From Microbulbifer celer (lineage in GTDB: Bacteria > Pseudomonadota > Gammaproteobacteria > Pseudomonadales > Cellvibrionaceae): 64,000 nucleotides of DNA. The DNA lies in assembly GCF_020991125.1 (NCBI RefSeq), contig NZ_CP087715.1:3072501-3136500 (forward strand). The letters run 5' to 3'. Under the pieces are notes generated by a model. It saw only the letters and a list, made by a program, of their open reading frames with translations. It had not been told where the DNA came from and did not search any database. Numbering within the stretch: position 1 is the first letter of the stretch; the number at the start of each line of letters is the position of its first letter. Shown here one piece after another: positions 42,448 to 50,811 of the stretch. The position numbers and the translations under genes were made by a program.

Positions 42448-43284
42448 ATGGGCGGCACGATTCGCGATTGGCTGATTGCTTTACTGGTTACAGCAGCCGT
42501 AGCCTTTGGTATCTACTGGTTTGCGGTCAGGGATGCCCCCGAGCCAGATGTACCGGCGCCGGTTACAGAGCCGGCACCAGAGCCCGACCCCAGTGTCGAC
42601 CTCGACGAACCGAAAGAACCGGAAATCCCCCCGGCTCCCGAGCCCACCGAGCCGGAAGACCCACCGCGTGAACTGCCGGCACTCAATGAGAGCGATAAGG
42701 AAGCCCGCGCAGATATCATCAGCCTGTCTTCCGATGGTGCCTTGGCCAAGTGGATCGTGTCGGATGAGGTCGTGCGCAAATGGGTCGCTGCAGTCAATAC
42801 CGCCACCCGCGGTGAGCTGATGCACAAGAACCGGCCGTTTACCAACCTGAAAGGCGAAATCGCGGTCAAAGACCTGGAAAGCCGCAACGACGGCACCAAG
42901 GTTTTCGTGCTGTCACAGGAAAACTACCAGCGCTATGACCAGCCAGTGAGGTTGTTCGCCATGGTGGATACCGATACTGCGGTCAAGCTGTATCAGTTCT
43001 GGTATCCGCGTCTGAAACAGGCCTATGGAGAGCTCGGCCTCAAGAACAAAAACTTCCACGCGGCGCTACTCGCCGCCATCGATCAGGTGTTGGCCGCGCC
43101 GGAAGTGGAAGGCCCGATCAAACTGGTACAGCCTACGGTGTACTACAAATTCGAAGATGAAAAGCTGGAAAAAATGCCCGGCCTGCACAAGCTGATGATT
43201 CGCATCGGGCCGGATAATGCGGCGCGGGTGAAGGAGAAGTTGCGGGAGCTGAAAGCAGCCCTACAAACCCTCCCCAGCCAGTAG
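42448..43284 (+). CDS. DUF3014 membrane protein
   Basis: The 278-residue protein has one N-terminal membrane helix (WLIALLVTAAVAFGIYWFAV), a proline/glutamate-rich linker (about 30-75), and a DUF3014 domain beginning ELPALNESDKEARADI. The domain is common in gammaproteobacteria and has no assigned role. GGGAGGAG lies 7 nt before ATG 42448. It stands alone and converges on the DUF1552 gene. Confidence 0.88.
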   Translation: MGGTIRDWLIALLVTAAVAFGIYWFAVRDAPEPDVPAPVTEPAPEPDPSVDLDEPKEPEIPPAPEPTEPEDPPRELPALNESDKEARADIISLSSDGALAKWIVSDEVVRKWVAAVNTATRGELMHKNRPFTNLKGEIAVKDLESRNDGTKVFVLSQENYQRYDQPVRLFAMVDTDTAVKLYQFWYPRLKQAYGELGLKNKNFHAALLAAIDQVLAAPEVEGPIKLVQPTVYYKFEDEKLEKMPGLHKLMIRIGPDNAARVKEKLRELKAALQTLPSQ

Positions 43285-43300
43285 AAAACCTCCCAACGAA

Positions 43301-43326
43301 CAGAGCCCCGGATTTCCGGGGCTCTG
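43301..43326. terminator. Bidirectional terminator between convergent genes
   Basis: A perfect 12-bp stem (CAGAGCCCCGGA/TCCGGGGCTCTG) with a 2-nt loop lies between the stop codons of the DUF3014 and DUF1552 genes. T-runs are short on both sides. Confidence 0.75.
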
Positions 43327-43341
43327 TTTCCCCTCCCTGGG

Positions 43342-44763
43342 TCAGACGACGCCCCCACTCCAATGGCTTTCCGGCAAACTGTTCACCCCCAGGTAACGGG
43401 CGATATCGCCAAATAACTGGTGTGTACCGTAAATCCGCTGGCCGTTGTTAACCCCGTCACCGCAGTTGATGATACGACCCATCTGTAGCGCACCGCCGGC
43501 ACCACCGGCGAGGGTGACGGCACCAGCTGCACCGCCGTGTTTGGAGCCGTCGCCCACTTCGCTGAACATCACTACCAATGTGTCATCCAGCAGTCCGCTA
43601 TCGTCCAGTCTCTGCAGGGTGTAGGCGAGCAGGGAGTGGTACCAGCGGACCTGGGCGGTATGCGGTACATCCCCCGGGCGGTGCGAGGCGCTGTGACTGG
43701 CGAATTCGTTGTACCAGCGGGTAATACCGCTTACCGGGTCGCCATCACTGGTGCTCTGAATACCCTGGCTGATGGCCTCCTGGGCCATCTGCCAACATTC
43801 ATCGTAGGCATAGTTCACCAGATTGCCGTTCTCGTCGCCTTTGGACAGTTGCAGGGTCGCGACTTTGTGTAGACCGCAGGTGAAGGCACCCACAATATTG
43901 TCTACCTGCGCCCGCGCCAGGTGCGGGAACATCTGCCATTCTGTCGGCGTGAGCTGGCTGGTAGACGCGTAGTAGGGATCACTCATCACATTGGTATTGA
44001 AAGTGCACTGCCCCACCTGGTTACTGGCGAGATCCCGCAATCGTTTGAGTGCGTTTTCATGCAGGGTCAGTTTGTCTCTGCGGGCGGCATCCAGGGTCGC
44101 ATTGGCCAGGCTGTCAAAATCATTCAATACCGCCTCGTAATAGGCCTGCTTCTCACCGTTGCCGTCGCCACTGCCTCCGCCTTCAATACCTACCGCAAGT
44201 TTCTGTGCGGCATCGGCGGGGTCGTTGTTAGGAATCGGTCGCTCATTACTTGCGTAGCCACGGGGTTTGGAGATCATGATGTCCGAGCGGCTGCCGGTAC
44301 GTACCCCCAGATTCAACACGCCCTCATTGCCCAGCTGCTCGGCTATCAAATGGTCGATACTGGCGCTCTCGCGGCTGATCTGATTGTTGCCAGTGAGGAT
44401 GCCGCGCATATCGTTGTAGTGCGCGCCGGCACCGTCACCAATATCCAGGGTGAGGTTCTGCAGTACGATCATGCGATTGTGCCAGGACGCCAGCGGGCCG
44501 AGCCCAAAGCTCAGTGCCTGGCTGCCACCAATGGTCCCCGGCCCCTGTTGCGGCAACCAGTTATAGGGCACTACTCCGTTGGGGTAGTACAGAAACAGTA
44601 CCCGCTGGGCCCTGTCAGCCTGTGCCAGCACTTTCTGGCCGAGCATGTTGCCCGCCAGTGGCAACAGCACTCCGGCCTGCGCCATGCGTAGCAGGAACTT
44701 CCTGCGCGACTGGCTGGTGGATTCCTTGACGGTGGGAAGGCGGAATTGATTCAACAGTTTCAT
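43342..44763 (-). CDS. Tat-exported DUF1552 protein
   Basis: The 473-residue protein has a twin-arginine signal (SRRKFLLRMAQAGVLLPLAG) and a DUF1552 body resembling a sulfatase/phosphatase-like fold (VLFLYYPNGVVPYNWLPQ, GGAGAHYNDMRGILTG, HSLLAYTLQRLDDSGLLDDTLVVMFSEVGDG). DUF1552 proteins accompany DUF1592/DUF1588 proteins in planctomycetes, myxobacteria and some marine gammaproteobacteria; their activity is unknown. A Tat signal suggests it folds or binds a cofactor before export. It lies 17 bp after the giant haem protein and surely forms one operon with it. Confidence 0.9.
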   Translation of the reverse strand: MKLLNQFRLPTVKESTSQSRRKFLLRMAQAGVLLPLAGNMLGQKVLAQADRAQRVLFLYYPNGVVPYNWLPQQGPGTIGGSQALSFGLGPLASWHNRMIVLQNLTLDIGDGAGAHYNDMRGILTGNNQISRESASIDHLIAEQLGNEGVLNLGVRTGSRSDIMISKPRGYASNERPIPNNDPADAAQKLAVGIEGGGSGDGNGEKQAYYEAVLNDFDSLANATLDAARRDKLTLHENALKRLRDLASNQVGQCTFNTNVMSDPYYASTSQLTPTEWQMFPHLARAQVDNIVGAFTCGLHKVATLQLSKGDENGNLVNYAYDECWQMAQEAISQGIQSTSDGDPVSGITRWYNEFASHSASHRPGDVPHTAQVRWYHSLLAYTLQRLDDSGLLDDTLVVMFSEVGDGSKHGGAAGAVTLAGGAGGALQMGRIINCGDGVNNGQRIYGTHQLFGDIARYLGVNSLPESHWSGGVV

Positions 44764-44780
44764 TATTATGCTCTCCTGTT

Positions 44781-47700
44781 TCAGCGACGCAGGGTGAATG
44801 TGTCGGACAAGACCAGGGTGCGCAACATGGATTGCATGCCGCCACCATTGCGCAGGTCTTCGCTTACCGCATGGATGATCAGGTCGTCACTGGCGCTCTC
44901 TTCCCGACCGACAACGTACCGATAAAACTGCCGCGCGAAACAGGCTTCTCCCTGATCACTGCCGGCAATGAGGTTTGCCAGTTCCGGAACCGAGTAGAAG
45001 TCGTAACTGGAGCTGGTGGGGTCGAGTACCGTGGCCGGGGTATACAGGCTTTTGATACTGCCGCTGTCATCAATCTCCCGCTCTTCACCTGTGCCGATGG
45101 TTTCGATGGTGCGATACAGCGCATCGCTGCCGAAGCCTTCAAAACCAAACCCGACGCCGTCGATAAACTGATGACAGGCCGCACAGGCGGGGTCGGAAGT
45201 ATGCCGGGCCGTCGCTTCGCGGTTGCTGTCGGTCTCTTCAAACACCACATTGAAGTCGGCCGCAGCCGGCGGCGGAAACTCCTGACACATCAGTACTTCG
45301 CGCACGTAGACACCGCGCTTGATCGGCGCCGGGTTGACGGTGCTGGTGCGCGAGGCAAGGAAACTGCCGTGCCCCAGCAGGCCGCTGCCGCTGCGCGGGT
45401 CGCCCACCGGAAAATTGCGCATCATCCAGCCACTACCACCACTGTTGTCGAGCCCGTAATGGACAGCCAGCACGTCGTTGGCCCAGGTGGAGTTGGCACT
45501 GAGTAGCGTGCTGTAAGCCGCATCGCTGCGGATATGCTCCAGCACAAAGCCCACCGTCTCTTCCTTGAATGCCGCAATCAATTCCGGGCTGTCGATGGCC
45601 GGGAACGGATACTGATTGTTGATCAGCCATCCGTCGATAAACCGGCGCAGACCGCGCTCTGCACGGGGATCTGCCAGCAATCGGTCAACCTGTGCCGCCA
45701 CGTCAAAGTTTTCTTCGGTGGCCGCGAGCAGCAGGGTATCGTCCGGTGTGGTGCCCCAGAAGGTGTAGGACAACAGCGTGGCAATCTCGTAATTGGTCAG
45801 ACGATACAGGCCCGTTTCACCATCCAGTACACCCAGCTCCGAGCGATACATAAAGTGGGGTGACATCAGCATGGCCTGCAGCAACAGGCGGCCATCGTCT
45901 TCGCTGCTGTAGAGTGGTGTGTAATTGCCAATTTCCGCAATGCTCAACGGGCGACGGAAAAGACGGAAGCCAAGGGTATCCACCACGCATTCGATTTCTG
46001 CACAGTCATTCACAAGATTCAGGAAACCGGACTGACTGATGGCCAGCTCCGCTACCTGTTCGGCCACCAGTTGATAACCAAGGGTGCGATCGTTGCCCGC
46101 CGTGAGGTAGGAAGCGGTATCGAAATTGCGATAGCGGCCATCCGCCGGTACCGGGCTCATCAGCGAAACATCAAAGTCGGTGGCGAAAATATCCCGCACA
46201 CTGTTGAGATATTCATCCCGCGTCAGCAGGCGCAGGTTGCGCCGGTCCAGGTTGCTACCATCGCAGGTGCTGTCATTACAGGTGCCGGTATTCCAGGCTT
46301 CATCCACAATCAGCCGCGCGGTTTCGTACGCACAGGCGCCGGGCTGGTCGCCGACACAACTGGCGGCCGCATCCATGGGCATAAAGTCCTCGATGTATTG
46401 GGTCAGGTCGGCGAGCTGCCAGTTACTGCCGGAGCCGGCCAACGCCTGGGCAACCGCACCCTGCCCCTGGTCGCCGTGACAGCTGGCACACTGGGCGGCG
46501 TAAAAATTCTGGCCCGCTTCGTATTCGTTGCTTGTGCTGGGGAACAGGGCCACCAGCGACAGATCGTGCTGCGGTATCAACAACTGTACCTGGGATTGGG
46601 ACGGATCACCGACAATATACGGGGCTGCATCGCCGCTCCAGTTGGCAAATTCGGTGCCGAGCGGCGGCGTATCTGCGGTGACGGTAATCACGCTGCCGAT
46701 GGGATAGTCGCGGCCACCATCGGTGGTGGTACCACCGATCACAGACACCCGCGAAGTCTCGCCGCCAATCGGACCTTCCGTTTCCCAGGGCTCCCAGGTG
46801 CCGCCGACAAGACTCGAGGATTGCGTGATATCGCGATGGTCTCCGGTCTGTTGGCCGTCTCCGCTGTTGAACAGCAGGTTGATCTGTCCCTGGTGGAGCT
46901 CTTCCTCTTCCACGGTATGGCGCCACCAGCCTTCCCGATCCGGGCCCGACATCAACCGCCCCGGCCATTCGGTAACAGCCTGATCCTGGCCATCCACCGT
47001 CACCCACAAATGCACGAATACCTGGTCCCAGTTATCGGGATTATCGAAGCGCACGGAAATCCCTGAACCAGCTTCAGTGAGACTGACGGCCGCCGAAAAC
47101 TCGCCGACCTCCGCCCGCACTGAGACATCACCGCTACCGGTACGGCTTACGAGACCATTCTGATCTACAGTGGCAGGGCCACTCTCCACAACCCAGGTCA
47201 CCTGTCCGAAAAGATTCTGCCGCGTACCATCTGCGCGCAAACCATAGGCTGCCAACTGACGACTGCTGTCGAGCGGCAAACCCTGTGGCGCGATTTCGAT
47301 GTCGGTAATACCGGTATCCACAGTGGTGACAGAAATTGCCAGGGTTTCGCCAAACCCATTTTGCTGTACCGTCACCGAGGCACTGCCGGGGTCGCCGGCG
47401 CGCAGGGTAAATTGCCCGGTGCCCACCGCCTCGACGGCAATGACTGCACTGTCGCTGGAGGCGACACTGGGCGTACCGGAAACCGCGGTGGTAAAGCCGT
47501 TATCAAATTCGGCCTGTACGGCAATCGTCAGCGTATCGCCGCTGTTGAGACGATCACCGCCTGCCTGCAATGCAATACCGGTTTGTTGTGCGTCGACCGC
47601 CTCAATCCAATCGCGGAAAAGCGCCTCCGCCACCGGATTGGTGTAACGGGTGCCTTTCGGCATACGGTTGTTGTCGGTGGTCTGGTAGATATAGATCAGA

Positions 47701-50441
47701 CTGTTGGCGTGATCGAACGGTCGCAAGCGGGCGGTGCCGGCAACGGTCTCGACACCCAGCAGGCGCGTCTCTTCCAGCGGCGTGTCGTAGCGTAGGTCCA
47801 TAAAACCACTGGCGTGGCAGTGCGAGCAGTTGGTATCGAGGTAGGATCGCGCACGCGTATTCAGATCGGCGGTTTCGTCATTGGTGGCGACAAACTGCCC
47901 GTGATTTTGTGCAGCGCCGATATCCCCCGCAAACAACTGGATGTTATTGAACACATCCAGCTGGTTGGCAATCGACTGTGGAGATTCACCGTACTGGAAA
48001 TCCCGGTTCAGCTGCCGGGTATGTACCGCCAGGGGCTCGCGACTACCACTGCCGATATGGCAGGACCCGCAATCAGCCGCTGACTGCACGGCGCGCTCGC
48101 GGTTTTCGATCCCCCCGTCCATTACCGTCATGGTTTCCGTCACCAGATCGGCATCTTCACCGGTGCTGTTCCAATAGTAGTTAGCCGCCTGCCATTTGCC
48201 GCTGTCCTGCCGGAAAAGGACCGATGTGGTAAACGGTTTGTTCAGGTTTTCCAAAGTGGCAATACTCTGATGTTTTACCAGCACGGTGCCCACCGGCAGA
48301 TCCCAATTATCGATATCGTCAAAATTGATCTGTGTGTCATTCGGCAACGCGATAAAGTGCCGCACACCGGCGCCGTCAAACCACCCTTCGGTGTTGAGGC
48401 TATATTCCAGAACACCGCTGACGGGCGTCAGGTTTTCCAGGTCGGAGAAGATCCCGGTCTGCGACAGTTTTGCAGGAATAACTGCGGTAGCCGTATCCTC
48501 ATCAACGATCTTATAGATTGTGGACTGCCCGCCGTACTCCACACCGTAGGTGGAAACCAGCAGTGTCTCGCCACTCAAGTCGGTGCCAAAAGACGCAATG
48601 TTTTCCGGGAAAGTATCACTGATCAGCGACTTGGCTTCGCCATCCACAATGGACCAGATGCGCTTGGTCACGTAGTCGCCGAAAACGAAATTACCGGTAA
48701 GCCCGGGCAGTGCACCGCCCCGATAGACCAGGCCACCAATAATGGAAAAACCGGTGGGATGCGCATAGCCATCCCGGGGGGGCTCGAAATCGGTACTGCA
48801 GTTTTTACCCGGGTCTCCCCCCAGGTCGCCGCGGTTGGTGGTGCCTTCGCATACCGGCCAGCCGTAGTTTTTTCCTTTCTCGATCAGGTTGACCTCTTCG
48901 AATCCCGCCTGCCCCACTTCGGTTTCCCACAGGGTGTAGGGCGCCTCGGTATCAAAGCTCCAGCGCCACGGGTTGCGGTGGCCGTAAGACCAGATTTCCT
49001 CACGAAAACCGGGCACACCCACAAACGGATTGTCCGCGGGAATTTCGTAGTACTTTCCATCGATCGGCTGCGCCAGCGGCTTGATACGGATGAAAGTACC
49101 AAGCAGGTTGTCGGTTTCCTGCGCGCCGTTATTGGTGCGCGGATCTTCCGGATAAGACATGGTGGCACTGTGACCGTAAGCGCCGTCGCCGATACTCAGG
49201 TACAGGTAGTTGTCTTCCGGGTGGAACTGCATCATGCCGCCCTTGTGGTCCGGGCCTCGCTGTGGAACCCGCAACAGTTCCGTTCGCGATCCGGTCACGA
49301 CCCGGGATGGATTATCCGGATCATCAACGGTCCAGCGCTCAAGAATGGCATCGCCATAACTGCCATCCGGTGCGCGTTCGTTATCGTCGGTACCGTGGAT
49401 GTAATAAATATAGATATAACCGTTGCTGGCGAACGCCGGATCGAAGGCCATGCTGAGCAGTCCCTGCTCGTGATAGTTGCGCACTTCATTATTAATATTC
49501 AGCAGCGTCTGCACTTCGCCCGGGGCCACATCCTCGCGATTTGGGAAAGTGAAAATGGAGCCGGTTTTATCCACCACGTACAGCAGGTCGTTCACGCCAT
49601 CCGGTACCACCATCACCGGAGACATAAACAGTCCCTGCAGATTGGGGTAGGCGATTTCAAACCGGTAGCTGCCGCCGGACACGTTGCCGGAGATGGGGAA
49701 GTTCAGCGGTTGCTTCAGCAGCGGGCGGGTGGTTGGGGGCTGATCTTCCTCCGGCTCCTGATCCAGACCACAGGCCTGTGCCGGCTGCCATTGATGGGCA
49801 ATATAGCAGGGCGCGCCCGCGTACAGCAGGTTCTGAGTCTGAGCCGTACCATTGTCATTAAAGATGACATTGAGCGACCCGGGCATGAAACCATCCAGAT
49901 GACCGGAGAAGTCATAGCAATAAAAGCCGTCCCTTTCGGTCATCGACTCGCCGGGCCAATTGGGCAGGTTATTAAAACCGGTGGAGGGATCGGGGTTCCA
50001 GAAATAGATATGTGGATTCGCGTAGTTTTGTGCATTGTCGAAGCACAGAGTGTGACCCGCCCCCACCGGTGGATCGACAATTTCCGTTACCCTTATCTCT
50101 TTGCTCGTATCGTCAAATGCAATCCGATAGCGCCCGTTTTGCATTGAATAATCTCCAGCCGGATAGGCCTCATTCCAGTTCTGGAAACGGCTGATTTTGA
50201 AGCGGGGACTGGGATCATCAAATGTCTGCTCAGTGGCCCAGACACCGGTTTCGGCATCGTAAGCCATGGCGGTGGCTCCCCATTCGTTCGGGGTACCGCG
50301 GAACCAGGCTTCGGACCAGTTTTGTGCCAACACTGGAAATGGCAGCACCAATACCACTGCAAGTACCGGCAACAGAAAATTTCTCAGGCATACGGAATCG
50401 GCAGAGACCTTGTCTCCGACCGCATTGGGGGCAGATATCAT
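44781..50441 (-). CDS. Giant starch-binding/PQQ-dehydrogenase-like/multihaem DUF1592 protein
   Basis: The 1886-residue exported protein (signal FLLPVLAVVLVLPFPVLA) has, in order: an RGTxNxW module like those of the nearby amylase (about 40-115); a CBM26-like domain (HTLCFDNAQNYANPHIYFWN, 125-215); a glucose/sorbosone-dehydrogenase-type propeller (about 245-640, GLLSMAFDPAFASNGYIYIYY); a dihaem region like SO2930-type cytochromes with CGSCH (791) and CSHCH (872); Ig-like domains (about 985-1125); a second CBM26-like domain (ISVRFDNPDNWDQVFVHLW, about 1130-1200); an InlB-like repeat (about 1230-1290); a cytochrome with CASCH (1318); then DUF1587/1595/1592/1588/1585 with CAACH (1754). ATG 50441 follows GGAGCATAGCG. 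Function inferred: starch-bound sugar oxidation with electron transfer. Confidence 0.9.
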   Translation of the reverse strand: MISAPNAVGDKVSADSVCLRNFLLPVLAVVLVLPFPVLAQNWSEAWFRGTPNEWGATAMAYDAETGVWATEQTFDDPSPRFKISRFQNWNEAYPAGDYSMQNGRYRIAFDDTSKEIRVTEIVDPPVGAGHTLCFDNAQNYANPHIYFWNPDPSTGFNNLPNWPGESMTERDGFYCYDFSGHLDGFMPGSLNVIFNDNGTAQTQNLLYAGAPCYIAHQWQPAQACGLDQEPEEDQPPTTRPLLKQPLNFPISGNVSGGSYRFEIAYPNLQGLFMSPVMVVPDGVNDLLYVVDKTGSIFTFPNREDVAPGEVQTLLNINNEVRNYHEQGLLSMAFDPAFASNGYIYIYYIHGTDDNERAPDGSYGDAILERWTVDDPDNPSRVVTGSRTELLRVPQRGPDHKGGMMQFHPEDNYLYLSIGDGAYGHSATMSYPEDPRTNNGAQETDNLLGTFIRIKPLAQPIDGKYYEIPADNPFVGVPGFREEIWSYGHRNPWRWSFDTEAPYTLWETEVGQAGFEEVNLIEKGKNYGWPVCEGTTNRGDLGGDPGKNCSTDFEPPRDGYAHPTGFSIIGGLVYRGGALPGLTGNFVFGDYVTKRIWSIVDGEAKSLISDTFPENIASFGTDLSGETLLVSTYGVEYGGQSTIYKIVDEDTATAVIPAKLSQTGIFSDLENLTPVSGVLEYSLNTEGWFDGAGVRHFIALPNDTQINFDDIDNWDLPVGTVLVKHQSIATLENLNKPFTTSVLFRQDSGKWQAANYYWNSTGEDADLVTETMTVMDGGIENRERAVQSAADCGSCHIGSGSREPLAVHTRQLNRDFQYGESPQSIANQLDVFNNIQLFAGDIGAAQNHGQFVATNDETADLNTRARSYLDTNCSHCHASGFMDLRYDTPLEETRLLGVETVAGTARLRPFDHANSLIYIYQTTDNNRMPKGTRYTNPVAEALFRDWIEAVDAQQTGIALQAGGDRLNSGDTLTIAVQAEFDNGFTTAVSGTPSVASSDSAVIAVEAVGTGQFTLRAGDPGSASVTVQQNGFGETLAISVTTVDTGITDIEIAPQGLPLDSSRQLAAYGLRADGTRQNLFGQVTWVVESGPATVDQNGLVSRTGSGDVSVRAEVGEFSAAVSLTEAGSGISVRFDNPDNWDQVFVHLWVTVDGQDQAVTEWPGRLMSGPDREGWWRHTVEEEELHQGQINLLFNSGDGQQTGDHRDITQSSSLVGGTWEPWETEGPIGGETSRVSVIGGTTTDGGRDYPIGSVITVTADTPPLGTEFANWSGDAAPYIVGDPSQSQVQLLIPQHDLSLVALFPSTSNEYEAGQNFYAAQCASCHGDQGQGAVAQALAGSGSNWQLADLTQYIEDFMPMDAAASCVGDQPGACAYETARLIVDEAWNTGTCNDSTCDGSNLDRRNLRLLTRDEYLNSVRDIFATDFDVSLMSPVPADGRYRNFDTASYLTAGNDRTLGYQLVAEQVAELAISQSGFLNLVNDCAEIECVVDTLGFRLFRRPLSIAEIGNYTPLYSSEDDGRLLLQAMLMSPHFMYRSELGVLDGETGLYRLTNYEIATLLSYTFWGTTPDDTLLLAATEENFDVAAQVDRLLADPRAERGLRRFIDGWLINNQYPFPAIDSPELIAAFKEETVGFVLEHIRSDAAYSTLLSANSTWANDVLAVHYGLDNSGGSGWMMRNFPVGDPRSGSGLLGHGSFLASRTSTVNPAPIKRGVYVREVLMCQEFPPPAAADFNVVFEETDSNREATARHTSDPACAACHQFIDGVGFGFEGFGSDALYRTIETIGTGEEREIDDSGSIKSLYTPATVLDPTSSSYDFYSVPELANLIAGSDQGEACFARQFYRYVVGREESASDDLIIHAVSEDLRNGGGMQSMLRTLVLSDTFTLRR

Positions 50442-50596
50442 CGCTATGCTCCGGTCGTTATTTTTATCCGGACGACTGTCATGTCGGCTCAACATTCAGT
50501 CTTTATTTTGTTATCAACTGAATACAACGCAGCTGTTCATTTTCGTGCGCGAACCGCATAGGCGCAGGTTCAAGTTACCGGGTTCCCAGGGAATTA

Positions 50597-50618
50597 CCTC
50601 ATCCTTCCCGGGGGCTTA
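50597..50618. promoter_or_regulatory. MalT-box-like motif, copy 4 (half-conserved)
   Basis: Minus strand TAAGCCCCCGGGAAGGATGAGG. The right half (GGATGAGG) fits the MalT box at 8 of 10; the left half lacks CTCCAC. It lies 156-177 bp before the giant protein's start. Confidence 0.4.
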
Positions 50619-50663
50619 GTCCGCAAAAGCGCCACTCCTGGAAAGTTCCGGTAAATTTCGGGC

Positions 50664-50698
50664 AAAAAAAACCGGTATCACGCAAAAGCGGATACCGG
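50664..50698 (-). terminator. Rho-independent terminator after the MalS-like amylase
   Basis: Minus strand stem CCGGTATC/GATACCGG (50672-50698) is followed by eight T (50664-50671), 113 bp past the stop codon. Confidence 0.85.
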
Positions 50699-50811
50699 CA
50701 AACCTTTCGACGAGAAAGAGGGGTCGCACGCAGCCAATTGCTGCCTCATCCATAGCTCAATAAGCGAACAGAAAGCCTATTGGTCCAAGAATTAAAATAT
50801 CGGTACAGTTA

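Noticed and set aside
48270-50147. Plus-strand frame of 625 codons opposite the giant haem protein
   Set aside because: Antisense shadow; the minus strand has signal peptide, haem motifs and known domains.
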